From HRBIN01 sp038891515 (lineage in GTDB: Archaea > Thermoproteota > Nitrososphaeria_A > Caldarchaeales > Caldarchaeaceae), in assembly GCA_038891515.1 (NCBI GenBank), contig JAWAEB010000044.1, positions 1 through 13,114 on the forward strand: 13,114 bases of DNA, read 5' to 3'. A program made the position numbers and the translations under genes. The notes under the pieces are model-generated. The model did not search any database. It was not told where the DNA came from and worked only from the letters and a program-made list of their open reading frames with translations. The first letter of the stretch is position 1, and each line of letters begins with the position of its first letter. This document shows, piece after piece, positions 1 through 7,253 of this stretch.

Positions 1-1
1 A

Positions 2-541
2 GACGTATCCGTGGGATGTGTGGATGCAGACCACAGCCAAACAGCCCTGGCCTACTATATCCAGGAAGACCCTAGACCGGGGAGGATGAAGGAAGATTTT
101 CTCCAGTCCCTAGGTGTTCCTAGAGGGCCTCTTTGGGGGATGTTGCAGAGGGGTGAGACAATCACCTATGGCGGCAGGACCATAACGCCGGAGGAAGCCC
201 TCGGCCCACGGCGGGCTGGGAGGAGGGTAATATACACAGGAGACACTAGGCCATCCGAGAAGATAGTAGAAATCGCACGGGATGCAGATGTTCTCATCCA
301 CGACTCTACCTTCGATGACGCGATGAGGGACACTGCGAATCTAGAGGGCCACTCCACCTCAAGACAGGCGGCGGAGGTGGCTGCTAGGAGCGGAGTCTCC
401 ATACTCTGCCTCGTACATATAAGCCCCCGCTATGAGAACCCTGTAAAACTTCTCGCTGACGCCCGCTCCCTCTTCCCCAGAACGATACTACCACAGGATC
501 TAGAGGTCCTAGACGTGCCGTACCGGGACGCTACTCCGTGA
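2..541 (+). CDS. rnz: Ribonuclease Z, C-terminal part (5' truncated by window edge)
   Basis: This is the C-terminal part of a tRNase Z, the metallo-beta-lactamase-fold endonuclease that removes 3' trailers from pre-tRNAs. The frame is open to the window edge, so the GTG at 11 is probably not the true start. Family motifs visible in order are ADHSQTALAY near the beginning, LGVPRGPLWG and LQRGETI, ITPEEALGPRRAGR, YTGDTRP (the Asp that bridges the metals), VLIHDSTF, GHSTSRQAAEVA (His ligand) and LVHISPRY (His ligand and end-of-domain motif, normally THFSPRY). The N-terminal HxHxDH metal site lies outside the window. The stop at 539-541 overlaps the convergent UPF0201 gene by 11 bp. Identification is secure from the motif series; only the extent is uncertain. 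Confidence 0.93.
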   Translation, partial: DVSVGCVDADHSQTALAYYIQEDPRPGRMKEDFLQSLGVPRGPLWGMLQRGETITYGGRTITPEEALGPRRAGRRVIYTGDTRPSEKIVEIARDADVLIHDSTFDDAMRDTANLEGHSTSRQAAEVAARSGVSILCLVHISPRYENPVKLLADARSLFPRTILPQDLEVLDVPYRDATP

Positions 542-914
542 GCCAGTAGACCACCTGGACAGGGTTATCCACCATGACCTTCACCATAATGGGGTTGGGT
601 GAGCGTTCCTCTTCGGGGTCCCATAACGACAGTTTCCCCATGTAGGCGGCCTGCTTATCCACATAGAACCTCAGAAATCTCTGTGAGACGCCCTTCATGA
701 GAAGGGCCCTAGCCGAGGCGCGTATTCGCCGTGACCTTATCTGCTGCCTAACATGCTCCAAAACGGATAGAGATTCCACTTCGCCCCTCGCTGTGTCACC
801 ATTAATCTCAAGCCTGACACCTGGGAAGATCCGGGCTACAGCCGTCTCTATCTTCTCTGGACTCTCCGTGCATGCGATCGGAGCCACTATCTCCACACGG
901 GGGACTCTACTCAT
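531..914 (-). CDS. UPF0201 family RNA-binding protein
   Basis: A 127-residue protein resembling the archaeal UPF0201/COG1325 family, predicted RNA-binding proteins sometimes described as exosome-associated. Supporting features are an N-terminal segment VEIVAPIACTESPEKIETAV, followed by IFPGVRLEI, a basic helix LEHVRQQIRSRRIRASARA, and a C-terminal region with FYVDKQAAYMGKLSL and IMVKVMVDNP. No enzymatic motif is visible. The ATG start lies one base after the TAA stop of the upstream CBS gene (916-918), so the two are almost certainly co-transcribed and translationally coupled. Its 3' end overlaps the rnz stop by 11 bp in convergent orientation. The family call comes from remembered sequence character; the biochemical role is unknown. 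Confidence 0.8.
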   Translation of the reverse strand: MSRVPRVEIVAPIACTESPEKIETAVARIFPGVRLEINGDTARGEVESLSVLEHVRQQIRSRRIRASARALLMKGVSQRFLRFYVDKQAAYMGKLSLWDPEEERSPNPIMVKVMVDNPVQVVYWLTE

Positions 915-915
915 C

Positions 916-1332
916 TTATAGCTGATGCCTTATGGAGGAGAGTGTCATCATAACGTTTAGGTTGTTCTCGAATAACTCTGTCTGCGTAACCCTACCAATT
1001 ATCTTGCCCTTATCCACGACGAAGAGCCGCCTTATGTTCTTCTCAACCATCTTCGACATGGCCTCTCCCAAGGATGCGTCTGGCGAAATAGTTATGATGG
1101 GGGCCGTCATGACATCCTGCGCCTTCGTGTTGAGGGAGCCGCCCTTTCCTATTACTCTTCTTATTATATCCCTCTCGGTTATCACCCCTGAGGGCAGTCC
1201 GTCAATGGTTACGACTACAGACCAGACATTGTTATCTAGCATCACCTTTATCACGTCCATGATAGTTGCCTTACCATCTACCTGCACAACCTTTGTATCC
1301 ATCACATCTCTAACCCGTAGAGTGAGGGGCAC
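916..1332 (-). CDS. Two-CBS-domain protein
   Basis: A 138-residue protein made almost entirely of two CBS domains (a Bateman module). CBS1 spans about residues 7-65 (VRDVMDTKVVQV, then DGLPSGVITERDIIRRV). CBS2 spans about 72-131 (AQDVMTAPIITISPDASLGE, then KGKIIGRVTQTELF). Such modules bind adenine nucleotides or SAM and regulate a partner. No other domain is fused, so it must act in trans or as a stand-alone sensor. The start is GTG at 1330-1332, with no better ATG nearby, and a TATA-like sequence about 26 bp upstream suggests a leaderless message. It is the first gene of a two-gene unit with the UPF0201 gene. A link to RNA metabolism is inferred only from that coupling. Confidence 0.9.
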   Translation of the reverse strand: MPLTLRVRDVMDTKVVQVDGKATIMDVIKVMLDNNVWSVVVTIDGLPSGVITERDIIRRVIGKGGSLNTKAQDVMTAPIITISPDASLGEAMSKMVEKNIRRLFVVDKGKIIGRVTQTELFENNLNVMMTLSSIRHQL

Positions 1333-1354
1333 ACATATTCACCCAGGTTTAATA

Positions 1355-1362
1355 GCTTATAG
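1355..1362 (-). promoter_or_regulatory. Putative TATA box of the CBS/UPF0201 unit
   Basis: Read on the minus strand this is CTATAAGC, centred about 26 bp upstream of the GTG start at 1332. That is the spacing expected for a leaderless archaeal transcript. A second A/T-rich candidate, ATATAAAT at about 1367-1374, lies 12 bp further out and would give a short leader. Prediction rests on spacing and composition only. Confidence 0.4.
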
Positions 1363-1378
1363 GGTGATTTATATCTTC

Positions 1379-1537
1379 GGTGAGACTCGAGTTAAGGTCT
1401 GATTGATATTTTCTTCTGATATGATGGTATTACCTTTACTCTAAAATGGTTTATAAAGGGATAAACCTGTAAAAGAACAGACCTCTTAACAAAAACAGTT
1501 AAAAGGTAAGCCTACACGACCTTAACTTGACAATACC
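1379..1537. mobile_element. MITE-like non-autonomous element with 4-bp target duplication
   Basis: A 159-bp non-coding element in the divergent region between the CBS and thymidylate-kinase-like genes. Its right end (1520-1537, CCTTAACTTGACAATACC) differs at one base in 18 from the right end of the dead IS at 10169-10186. Its left end (1379-1397) is a decayed inverted copy retaining AGTTAAGGTC at 1390-1399, a perfect 10-bp inverted match to 1518-1527. The element begins GG, ends CC, and is flanked by the direct repeat CTTC at 1375-1378 and 1538-1541. The interior is A/T-rich with nested inverted repeats: 1395-1401/1478-1484, 1430-1437/1502-1509, 1448-1454/1461-1467 and 1482-1490/1498-1506. 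There is no coding capacity. It was presumably mobilised by the transposase whose wreck lies at 9568-10126. Confidence 0.7.
1450..1457 (+). promoter_or_regulatory. Palindromic TATA box inside the MITE-like element
   Basis: TTTATAAA is a perfect palindrome matching the archaeal TATA consensus on both strands. On the plus strand it would start a transcript near 1480, giving a leader of about 110 nt before the ATG at 1590. On the minus strand it could contribute to the CBS unit. It overlaps one arm of a small hairpin (1448-1467). A nearer but weaker A/T stretch at 1555-1562 is an alternative promoter for the kinase-like gene. Confidence 0.4.
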
Positions 1538-1589
1538 CTTCGGTGGATTGAACACTTAATATCGCCAGTCCCCGAACCGGGTTGGAAGG

Positions 1590-2252
1590 ATGACGTTCAC
1601 GGTCGTCTGGGAGGGGCTGGATGGTGTGGGTAAGACAACCCTTATGGCCGAGACATCCAAGATACTAGGCACATGGGGTTTGAGGGTTATCTCCTACAAG
1701 ACGCCCAGCGACACCCCGACGGGTAGGTTTGCACGTGATATTGGTAACGCCGAATCCACCGACCCACTTACTAGGATGTTGCTATTCCTAGCCAACACAT
1801 CAGCCGACAGTAGCGTGATGAAAAAAGCTATCGCGAGGGAGAAGCCAGACTTGCTCTTCATAGATAGGTACTACCTCTGCTCACTGGTTTACGGTCTGGC
1901 TCTCATCGAAGTAACCACCCCCTTCTTAAAAGCCTCTGAATTATTGGATGATTGGCTCAGCTTGGTGGAGAAAACAGGAGAGAGGGTTTTTCTCAAGCCC
2001 AACCTCTACGTGATGGTGACTGCGGATGAGCCACAACGGTTAGTAAGGCTTAGGCTGAAGGAAGAGGTCGAGGACGTGAGATATGCCTTGAACCAGCAGC
2101 TGCAGCGGGGGGTACTAAAGCTATATCAGCTCTTCGCTCAAAGGTCCGGCGAGGTTATCTGGGTGGATAACAGGGAAAACCAGTTAGTCGCCAACGCCTC
2201 CGCAGTTGCCGAAAAAATTATGGAAAGGATGAAAGCCAGCCGAAGCCGGTGA
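1590..2252 (+). CDS. Thymidylate kinase-like P-loop nucleotide kinase
   Basis: A 220-residue P-loop kinase of the thymidylate kinase family, which phosphorylates dTMP (or a related nucleoside monophosphate) with ATP. The Walker A motif EGLDGVGKTT is at residues 8-17, in the place and form typical of Tmk (EGIDGSGKST). The DRY motif FIDRYYLCSLVYG at residues 90-102 matches the family DR[YW] substrate-binding segment. NLYVMVTADEP (138-148) corresponds to the strand preceding the lid, and RLVRLRLKEE (150-159) supplies the basic lid region. The mid-region and C-terminus are divergent, so the true substrate may differ from dTMP. The ATG at 1590 follows a purine-rich GGAAGG that is too close to be a standard Shine-Dalgarno. 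It heads a tight plus-strand series with thpR 7 bp downstream. Confidence 0.82.
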   Translation: MTFTVVWEGLDGVGKTTLMAETSKILGTWGLRVISYKTPSDTPTGRFARDIGNAESTDPLTRMLLFLANTSADSSVMKKAIAREKPDLLFIDRYYLCSLVYGLALIEVTTPFLKASELLDDWLSLVEKTGERVFLKPNLYVMVTADEPQRLVRLRLKEEVEDVRYALNQQLQRGVLKLYQLFAQRSGEVIWVDNRENQLVANASAVAEKIMERMKASRSR

Positions 2253-2259
2253 GTCTGGC

Positions 2260-2808
2260 TTGAGGGTCTTCATAGCCGTCGATATAAACGATTCGATGAT
2301 AATCTCATTCATCACTAAGATTCAGAAGGAACTGTCTGCCACACGTTCATCTGACCTTAGGCCGGTGGCCCCCGAGAACCTACACATCACGTTGAAGTTT
2401 CTAGGTGATATTGATGATAAAATGGTAGATGCGGTGGTGGAGAGCATCGGTGGAGTGGAATTTACAAAATTCAAGATTAAGTTGAGAGGCTTGGGCTATT
2501 TCCCCGGTGGTGGTAGGGTGAACGTGATATGGGCCGGTGTTAAAGAGGGCTCCGACCAGCTGAGGGGGTTGCACAGCCTTGTGGAGGACAACCTCTCACA
2601 CCTAGGTTTCAGGAGAGATGCCTTTTCACCACACCTCACCATCGCCCGTGTCAAGTCGGTCAGGGATAAGAGATCGCTGCTGGCCGCTATATCGGGCCAC
2701 TCTGACACCGAGATTGGCGAGCAGTGGGTGGATTCGCTCACGGTTAAGAAGAGCACTCTTCTACCCTCTGGGCCTGAATACACCAACCTTCTGGTGCGAA
2801 AGTTTTGA
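2260..2808 (+). CDS. thpR: RNA 2',3'-cyclic phosphodiesterase (2'-5' RNA ligase family)
   Basis: A 182-residue member of the 2H phosphoesterase superfamily, LigT/ThpR branch. The enzyme opens 2',3'-cyclic phosphates on RNA ends to 2'-phosphates and shows 2'-5' ligase activity in vitro. Both catalytic tetrapeptides are present: HITL at residues 42-45 and HLTI at 125-128, each in the usual setting (ENLHITLKFLG and FSPHLTIARVK). Other landmarks are the N-terminal MRVFIAVDI and GLGYFPGGGRVNVIWAGV in the middle. The length is normal for archaeal homologues. The start is TTG at 2260, preceded by GGTGA at 2248-2252, which also contains the stop of the upstream gene. It overlaps the CCA-enzyme start by 4 bp (TTGA), so the two are translationally coupled; this pairing is familiar from other archaea. 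Confidence 0.93.
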   Translation: MRVFIAVDINDSMIISFITKIQKELSATRSSDLRPVAPENLHITLKFLGDIDDKMVDAVVESIGGVEFTKFKIKLRGLGYFPGGGRVNVIWAGVKEGSDQLRGLHSLVEDNLSHLGFRRDAFSPHLTIARVKSVRDKRSLLAAISGHSDTEIGEQWVDSLTVKKSTLLPSGPEYTNLLVRKF

Positions 2809-4196
2809 CCAACAGAGGAAGACTGGACGAGGTTCTCAGGCAGGCGCTGTACATGGTTAGACCAGCCCCGGAGGAGTTGAAGATGGCTGAAAACATTGCC
2901 CAGACTCTAGTTGAGAGTCTGCGGACCGCCTTTGCTGGAAGGGCCGTGAAGGTGACGCTGGAAGGTTCATATGCCAAAGGCACTGTCCTTAGAGGACGTA
3001 ATGAGGTAGATATATTCATCCACTTCCACCCCTCCAACCCCTTGGATAAGATATCCAGAGAAACCATCGAGACATCAAGCCATATTATCAAATCACTGGG
3101 CGGCATCGTAAGGCTTAGATACGCCGAGCACCCATACACAGAGGGCTTCATAGATAAGGTAAGGGTCAACATCGTACCTTGCTACTCGGTAGAGAAGGGT
3201 GCGTGGATAACCGCTGTGGACAGAACCCCCTATCACACTGAATTCGTTCGGAAAAACCTCAGGGAGAACCAAGTAGGGGATGTTCAGCTATTGAAGGGGT
3301 TCTTGACAGCCTCGGATCTGTACGGTGCAGAGATAAGAGTGAGTGGCTTCAGTGGATATCTCTGCGAACTGCTAATCATACACTACGGAACCTTGGCCAA
3401 CCTAATCAGAGAAGCAGTGGAATGGCGGCCTCCGGTGTTGGTGGGGCCAAAGAGTATAGCCCTTCATAAAAAGTATCCAAGTGCGGCCATGATCCTAGCA
3501 GACCCAGTAGACGAGAATAGGAACGTAGCAGCAGCTGTATCGGCGGAAAATCTCCACCACTTCGTCCTCCTATCACGCCTCTTCCTAGCCCAGCCAAGAC
3601 TGGAGTACTTCAACAGACCAAGTTGGGGTGAGAATCTCAACATGGCTGGTAGGGGACTATTGTCCATAGTTTTCGACACACCCAGTGGGAAGCCTCCTGA
3701 CATACTCTGGGGTGAGATCAGGAGGACGGCGGAGGGCATATCCAGATGCCTAGCCCACCATGGATTCACACCCCTAAGATGGAAAGCTCACACTGATGAG
3801 AGGTCAGCGGTGATCCTCTTTGAATTGGATGAAACCGTTCTCCCGCCTCACCACGTCCATGCCGGTCCGCCAGTAACTCATCATAGGGCGATTGAGTTTG
3901 TCCAGAGGCAGGTGAGAAGCCCCAGAGTTGTTGCTGGGCCATGGATATCGGGGGGTAGACTATACTCGCTCAGGAGAAGGGAGTATACAAGGGCCGACCG
4001 CCTGCTGATGGAGAAGCTGAAGGTGGGTGAGATTTCAGTGGCCAAAGGTTTGGCTGAGGCTCTAAACCAAGCCAAGATAACGCAGGACTCGGAGGTCATC
4101 AAAGCAGAGCTCGACGCTAGAGATCTAACTGCATTCCTAGCGGAGTTTGTCGAAGCATGCCCCGGCTACATAAAGACATACAGGTCGCATACTTAG
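2805..4196 (+). CDS. cca: Archaeal CCA-adding tRNA nucleotidyltransferase
   Basis: A 463-residue class I (archaeal) CCA-adding enzyme, which builds or repairs the 3'-CCA tail of tRNAs from CTP and ATP. The nucleotidyltransferase signature GSYAKGT is at residues 54-60, followed by NEVDIF with the metal-binding E67 and D69. Further family blocks are RYAEHPYTEGF (105-115), IVPCYSVEKG (123-132), AVDRTPYHTEF, LLKGFL, YGAEIRVSGFSGYLCELLI, DPVDENRNVAAAVSAENLHH and FTPLRWKA in the tail domain. The residue that should be the third catalytic Asp (VDVVPCY in A. fulgidus, recalled) is Asn122 here (VRVNIVPCY). The start is TTG at 2805, forming a TTGA overlap with thpR. Full length is normal for the family. 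Confidence 0.95.
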   Translation: MTNRGRLDEVLRQALYMVRPAPEELKMAENIAQTLVESLRTAFAGRAVKVTLEGSYAKGTVLRGRNEVDIFIHFHPSNPLDKISRETIETSSHIIKSLGGIVRLRYAEHPYTEGFIDKVRVNIVPCYSVEKGAWITAVDRTPYHTEFVRKNLRENQVGDVQLLKGFLTASDLYGAEIRVSGFSGYLCELLIIHYGTLANLIREAVEWRPPVLVGPKSIALHKKYPSAAMILADPVDENRNVAAAVSAENLHHFVLLSRLFLAQPRLEYFNRPSWGENLNMAGRGLLSIVFDTPSGKPPDILWGEIRRTAEGISRCLAHHGFTPLRWKAHTDERSAVILFELDETVLPPHHVHAGPPVTHHRAIEFVQRQVRSPRVVAGPWISGGRLYSLRRREYTRADRLLMEKLKVGEISVAKGLAEALNQAKITQDSEVIKAELDARDLTAFLAEFVEACPGYIKTYRSHT

Positions 4197-4906
4197 AGGA
4201 TATTCTCGAAAATGAGGGAAGGTTCGACCTCTCCCCGTTATCCTACCCTACTTCTGACTCCCGCCTCTGGCGAAAAAGAGTCATAGAGCTGTTGGACTTG
4301 GGTGTCAAAGAGCTCGTGTTACGTGGGGTGGGAGATCTATTGAAGCCAGTCGTTCTGGGGAAAGGATACCGAAGTATAGTTCTATTCTGTAGGTCAGGAG
4401 GCCTTGACTTAGCTGCTAAGGTAAGGCGGGCCGACTCTCCTCCCACAGACTTCCCACTCGAGGCATATCATATCTCGATAGCCAGCGGATTGGGAGTGGG
4501 CCCGAAGCTCTACAGCTGGTCTCCGGACATGATAGTGATGGAGATGGTTGAAGGGATCGGGATAGGGCAGGTGCTAAGGGAGAGCAGAGGCACCCTGCCC
4601 TTAGGAGATGTTATGGACCTCTGCTTCAGAATGGACACAAATGGACTGGACCATGGACAGCTCTCTGACCCATCCCATCACATAATGTTGTCCGGCAGAG
4701 GACCGGTGATAATAGACTATGGACACACATCAATGGCACGGAAGCCTCGCAACCTCACGAGTTTCATCTCATATATCCTTAATCGTCTTGGAATGGACGC
4801 TCGACCATATGCCTCTCTCTTGAGAAAATACGCCTCCGACTATGACGTAAACTTGTATGAGGTGTTGAAGCGAAGAGTCCTTGGGAATCTTGGAAGACTA
4901 AAATAA
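4157..4906 (+). CDS. COG2112-like predicted Ser/Thr protein kinase
   Basis: A 249-residue small atypical protein kinase resembling the archaeal COG2112 family, a relative of the RIO/Bud32-type kinases. Visible landmarks are GYRSIVLF (70-77, strand before the lysine), AAKVRRADSP (K88 the likely ATP-binding Lys), E102 in FPLEAYH, GVGPKLY (113-119), IVMEMVEG (126-133, hinge), GLDHGQLSDPSHHIML (163-178, catalytic-loop equivalent with D165) and VIIDYGHTS (184-192, D187 in place of the DFG Asp), then RKPRNLTSFISY. The ATG at 4157 lies 40 bp inside the 3' end of cca, and the next in-frame start candidate is about 45 codons downstream, so the overlap is probably real. The substrate is unknown. Position suggests a role near tRNA or translation, by inference only. 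Confidence 0.82.
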   Translation: MPRLHKDIQVAYLEDILENEGRFDLSPLSYPTSDSRLWRKRVIELLDLGVKELVLRGVGDLLKPVVLGKGYRSIVLFCRSGGLDLAAKVRRADSPPTDFPLEAYHISIASGLGVGPKLYSWSPDMIVMEMVEGIGIGQVLRESRGTLPLGDVMDLCFRMDTNGLDHGQLSDPSHHIMLSGRGPVIIDYGHTSMARKPRNLTSFISYILNRLGMDARPYASLLRKYASDYDVNLYEVLKRRVLGNLGRLK

Positions 4907-4908
4907 GT

Positions 4909-4914
4909 GGAGGT
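4909..4914 (+). promoter_or_regulatory. Shine-Dalgarno site deciding the glcD-type start
   Basis: GGAGGT lies 8 bases before GTG 4923 and 14 bases before ATG 4929. The spacing favours the GTG over the in-frame TTG 4926 and ATG 4929 that follow immediately. Confidence 0.65.
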
Positions 4915-4922
4915 TTGGATAA

Positions 4923-6308
4923 GTGTTGATGAGGGTCCAAGATGATCTGGCAGCGATAGTGGGGGCAGAGAATGTGATAACCGATAAGCAGTCCCTCGAA
5001 AAATATTCCAAGGATATGGGAAATTTCGAGAGATGGCCAAGTGTCGTGGTTAGGCCGGGTAATGTGGAGGAGGTGTCGGCGGTTGTCCGCTACTGTTATG
5101 AGCGTAGGATACCCTTGACCGTCTGGGGCGCCGGCACAAGCCTCACCGGCGCTGTAGTTACTGACAGTCTAGTCCTAGACATTTCGAGGATGAACCGCAT
5201 TCTTGGGGTGGACGAGGTCAATTACTATGCCCATGTGGAGGCTGGAGTTATACTTGAGGACCTGAATAGTGAGCTGGCGAGGCATGGGTTCTTCTTCCCA
5301 CCAGACCCGGCCAGCAGCTTCATCTGCACTGTGGGAGGCGCCATTGCGGAGGGTGCAGGGGGGCTCAGATGTGTTAAGTATGGCACGGTCAAGGACTGGG
5401 TTATGGCACTGAAGGTGGTGTTGCCCAACGGAGCCGTGGTAAAGGTGGGCGAACCCTTAGCAAAGAACCGGGCTGGATACAACCTCACCCAGCTGTTCGT
5501 GGGAAGCGAGGGCACTCTGGGAGTTATTGTGGAGGCGTGGCTAAAGATAACACCCATACCAGACGCCCCAGTCAGACGGATGTACGCCTACTTCGACAGT
5601 TGGCGTGATGCTGGCAACGCCATTATAGACCTTAGGAGGTCCCGCATAATACCCAGAATGCTTGAGTTCTTCGACCGGGTAGGGCTTGAGGCAGCCAACA
5701 AGATGCATGGGACGTCCCTAGAGGCGGGCGAAGCAATGCTGCTGATCGATGTGGAGGAGTTTAGGGGCGACGAGGCAGGCAGGGTGTCCGAGATACTGAG
5801 ACGTAATGGAGCTAGAAGCGTGAGGATAGCACGCGATGAGGGGGAGGCTGAGATGCTTCTCCAGATTAGGGCTACAATGTACCTAGCACTAAACCTCCTA
5901 AGCCACTCACGTGTCATAGAAGATGTATGCATGCCCATAGACAGGATAGTGGACTACATTGAGAAAGTCTATGAGCTCGCCAGCAAGTACGGACTCCGTA
6001 TCTCATTAAATGGTCACGCCGGAGACGGTAACATCCACCCCTCTATACTATTTGACGGTGGAAACCCAGACGAGGTAGCTAGGGTGGAGAAGATTGTGGA
6101 TGAGCTGATGGAATATGCAATCAGATTCGGTGGAACCATAACAGGTGAACATGGTGTGGGGGTGCAGAAGACCAAACATCTTGAGAAGCAGCTGCTGGCA
6201 CACTCGGGAGCCGAGGTCCTGAAACTCATGAGAGAGATTAAGACGGTCTTCGACCCCTACAACATAATGAATCCGGGCAAGTATATTCAGCCGACGGGGG
6301 TGGGATGA
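4923..6308 (+). CDS. GlcD-type FAD-linked oxidoreductase (glycolate/D-lactate dehydrogenase family)
   Basis: A 461-residue flavoprotein of the PCMH/VAO type (COG0277), which oxidises 2-hydroxy acids such as glycolate or D-lactate. The FAD-binding half includes PSVVVRPGNVEEVSAVV (39-55), WGAGTSLTGAVV (68-79, pyrophosphate loop), FFFPPDPASS, TVGGAIAEGAGG (136-147), KYGTVKDWV and LFVGSEGTLGVI (191-202). The C-terminal oxidase half includes SLNGHAGDGNIHPS (361-374), TGEHGVGVQKTK (407-418) and FDPYNIMNPGKY (443-454). No Fe-S subunit or transporter lies beside it, so the electron acceptor and exact substrate are unknown. It begins 16 bp after the kinase stop, and its TGA overlaps an ATG (ATGA at 6305-6308) that would start the ROK kinase, implying translational coupling. 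Confidence 0.92.
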   Translation: MLMRVQDDLAAIVGAENVITDKQSLEKYSKDMGNFERWPSVVVRPGNVEEVSAVVRYCYERRIPLTVWGAGTSLTGAVVTDSLVLDISRMNRILGVDEVNYYAHVEAGVILEDLNSELARHGFFFPPDPASSFICTVGGAIAEGAGGLRCVKYGTVKDWVMALKVVLPNGAVVKVGEPLAKNRAGYNLTQLFVGSEGTLGVIVEAWLKITPIPDAPVRRMYAYFDSWRDAGNAIIDLRRSRIIPRMLEFFDRVGLEAANKMHGTSLEAGEAMLLIDVEEFRGDEAGRVSEILRRNGARSVRIARDEGEAEMLLQIRATMYLALNLLSHSRVIEDVCMPIDRIVDYIEKVYELASKYGLRISLNGHAGDGNIHPSILFDGGNPDEVARVEKIVDELMEYAIRFGGTITGEHGVGVQKTKHLEKQLLAHSGAEVLKLMREIKTVFDPYNIMNPGKYIQPTGVG

Positions 6309-7221
6309 GTCGAGAGATAAGGCGGTTGCAGTTGACCTTGGAGCCACATGGACTAGAGTGGCCGTAGTAAGGAATGACGGGACGATCCTCTCAATCAATA
6401 AGTGGGTGACGCCTAGGACGGCTTCTGCAATAACAGGGAGAATAGTTGAGCAGTTTAGAATGCTCCATGAAAGAGGTTTGGATAGGATGGCCAAGGTGGG
6501 CATAGCCGCCGTGGGGCTTCTCTCTGTGAAGAGAGGCATAATACTAAAGGCTCCCAACCTCGGGGGGATGAGAATCCCAATAGTTGATGCGGTGAGAAGT
6601 GTCCACGCTGGAGAAGTGAAACTTATCAATGATTGCAATGCCGCAGTGCTGGGTGAAAAGATGCTGGGACTAGGTAGGAATGTGGCCAACCTAGTCTATC
6701 TCACCATAAGTACAGGAATTGGTGGAGGGGCCATTGTAGACGACCGTCTACTATGGGGCAAAGATGGTAACGCTGCTGAGGTGGGACATATCGTGCTTGA
6801 TTATGGCAGCTCCATCCGATGTGGTTGCGGAGGATATGGGCACTGGGAGTCCATGTGTTCGGGCGTGGGCATGATGAAGTTGGCCCGGCACATTCATGGA
6901 AGGACTCTGTGGGATAGCTCCAGTAATATTCTAGAGGACTTTCTCAGGGGTGATAGAAAGGCCCGTCTAGTGGTTGATGTGGCCTCCAAGTTGAATGCAG
7001 CTGGACTAGCAAGCGTCATAAATTCCTACGACCCTGACATAGTCACGGTGGGCGGTAGCTTGGGGCTATCCCAGAAGCACTTACTGGTGAGAATGGCGTC
7101 TAGACATATACGGCGTTACCAGACCGTGAGGGCCAAGATAGCTCCAACGCCGTTGGGTGAAATGGCGCCCTTGCTGGGTGCGGCCATGGCTGTTATACAT
7201 CCAGACCTAGCTGGGGTATGA
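6305..7221 (+). CDS. ROK-family sugar kinase with a broken N-terminal frame
   Basis: A ROK-family kinase (ATP-dependent glucokinase/hexokinase class) of about 305 residues if repaired. The phosphate-binding loop AVAVDLGATWTRVAVV is encoded from about 6328, in the same frame as the rest of the protein, but that frame has no ATG, GTG or TTG between the stop at 6268 and this motif. ATG 6305, overlapping the upstream TGA, is in another frame and stops after 20 codons. Restoring one base within GAGAGATAAG (6312-6321) would join them as MSREDKAVAVDLG. Downstream are KLINDCNAAVLGE (catalytic Asp), LTISTGIGGGAIV and EVGHIVLDYG followed by CGCGGYGHWES, the ROK zinc motif with His in place of the last Cys. 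A start at GTG 6358 would delete the ATP loop. It could be a sequence error, a strain mutation or recoding. Confidence 0.85.
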
Positions 7222-7224
7222 ATT

Positions 7225-7230
7225 CTTAAA
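7225..7230 (+). promoter_or_regulatory. Putative TATA box for the AsnC-domain gene
   Basis: CTTAAA, centred about 26 bp before ATG 7254 and 29 bp before ATG 7257. This spacing fits a leaderless transcript starting at one of those codons. It overlaps the more upstream ATG at 7230, which such a transcript would therefore not contain. Read-through from the ROK gene is also possible. Confidence 0.4.
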
Positions 7231-7253
7231 TGCTCGGCTCGCACTTCTCGTAT

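Noticed and set aside
932..1402. A 156-codon plus-strand open frame.
   Set aside because: It is the antisense shadow of the CBS-domain gene, whose protein is unmistakable, and it runs into the MITE-like element.
1482..1506. A 9-bp-stem hairpin as a transcription terminator or riboswitch.
   Set aside because: It has one mismatch, no following T-run and no aptamer-like architecture. It is better explained as part of the nested inverted repeats inside the MITE-like element.
6290..6330. A natural fusion of the GlcD-type protein and the ROK kinase by a frameshift at the G-run 6296-6300.
   Set aside because: A +1 shift there would join the frames, but the GlcD protein already ends at its normal C-terminus and the ATGA overlap provides a natural ROK start. 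A lost base after 6305 is simpler.
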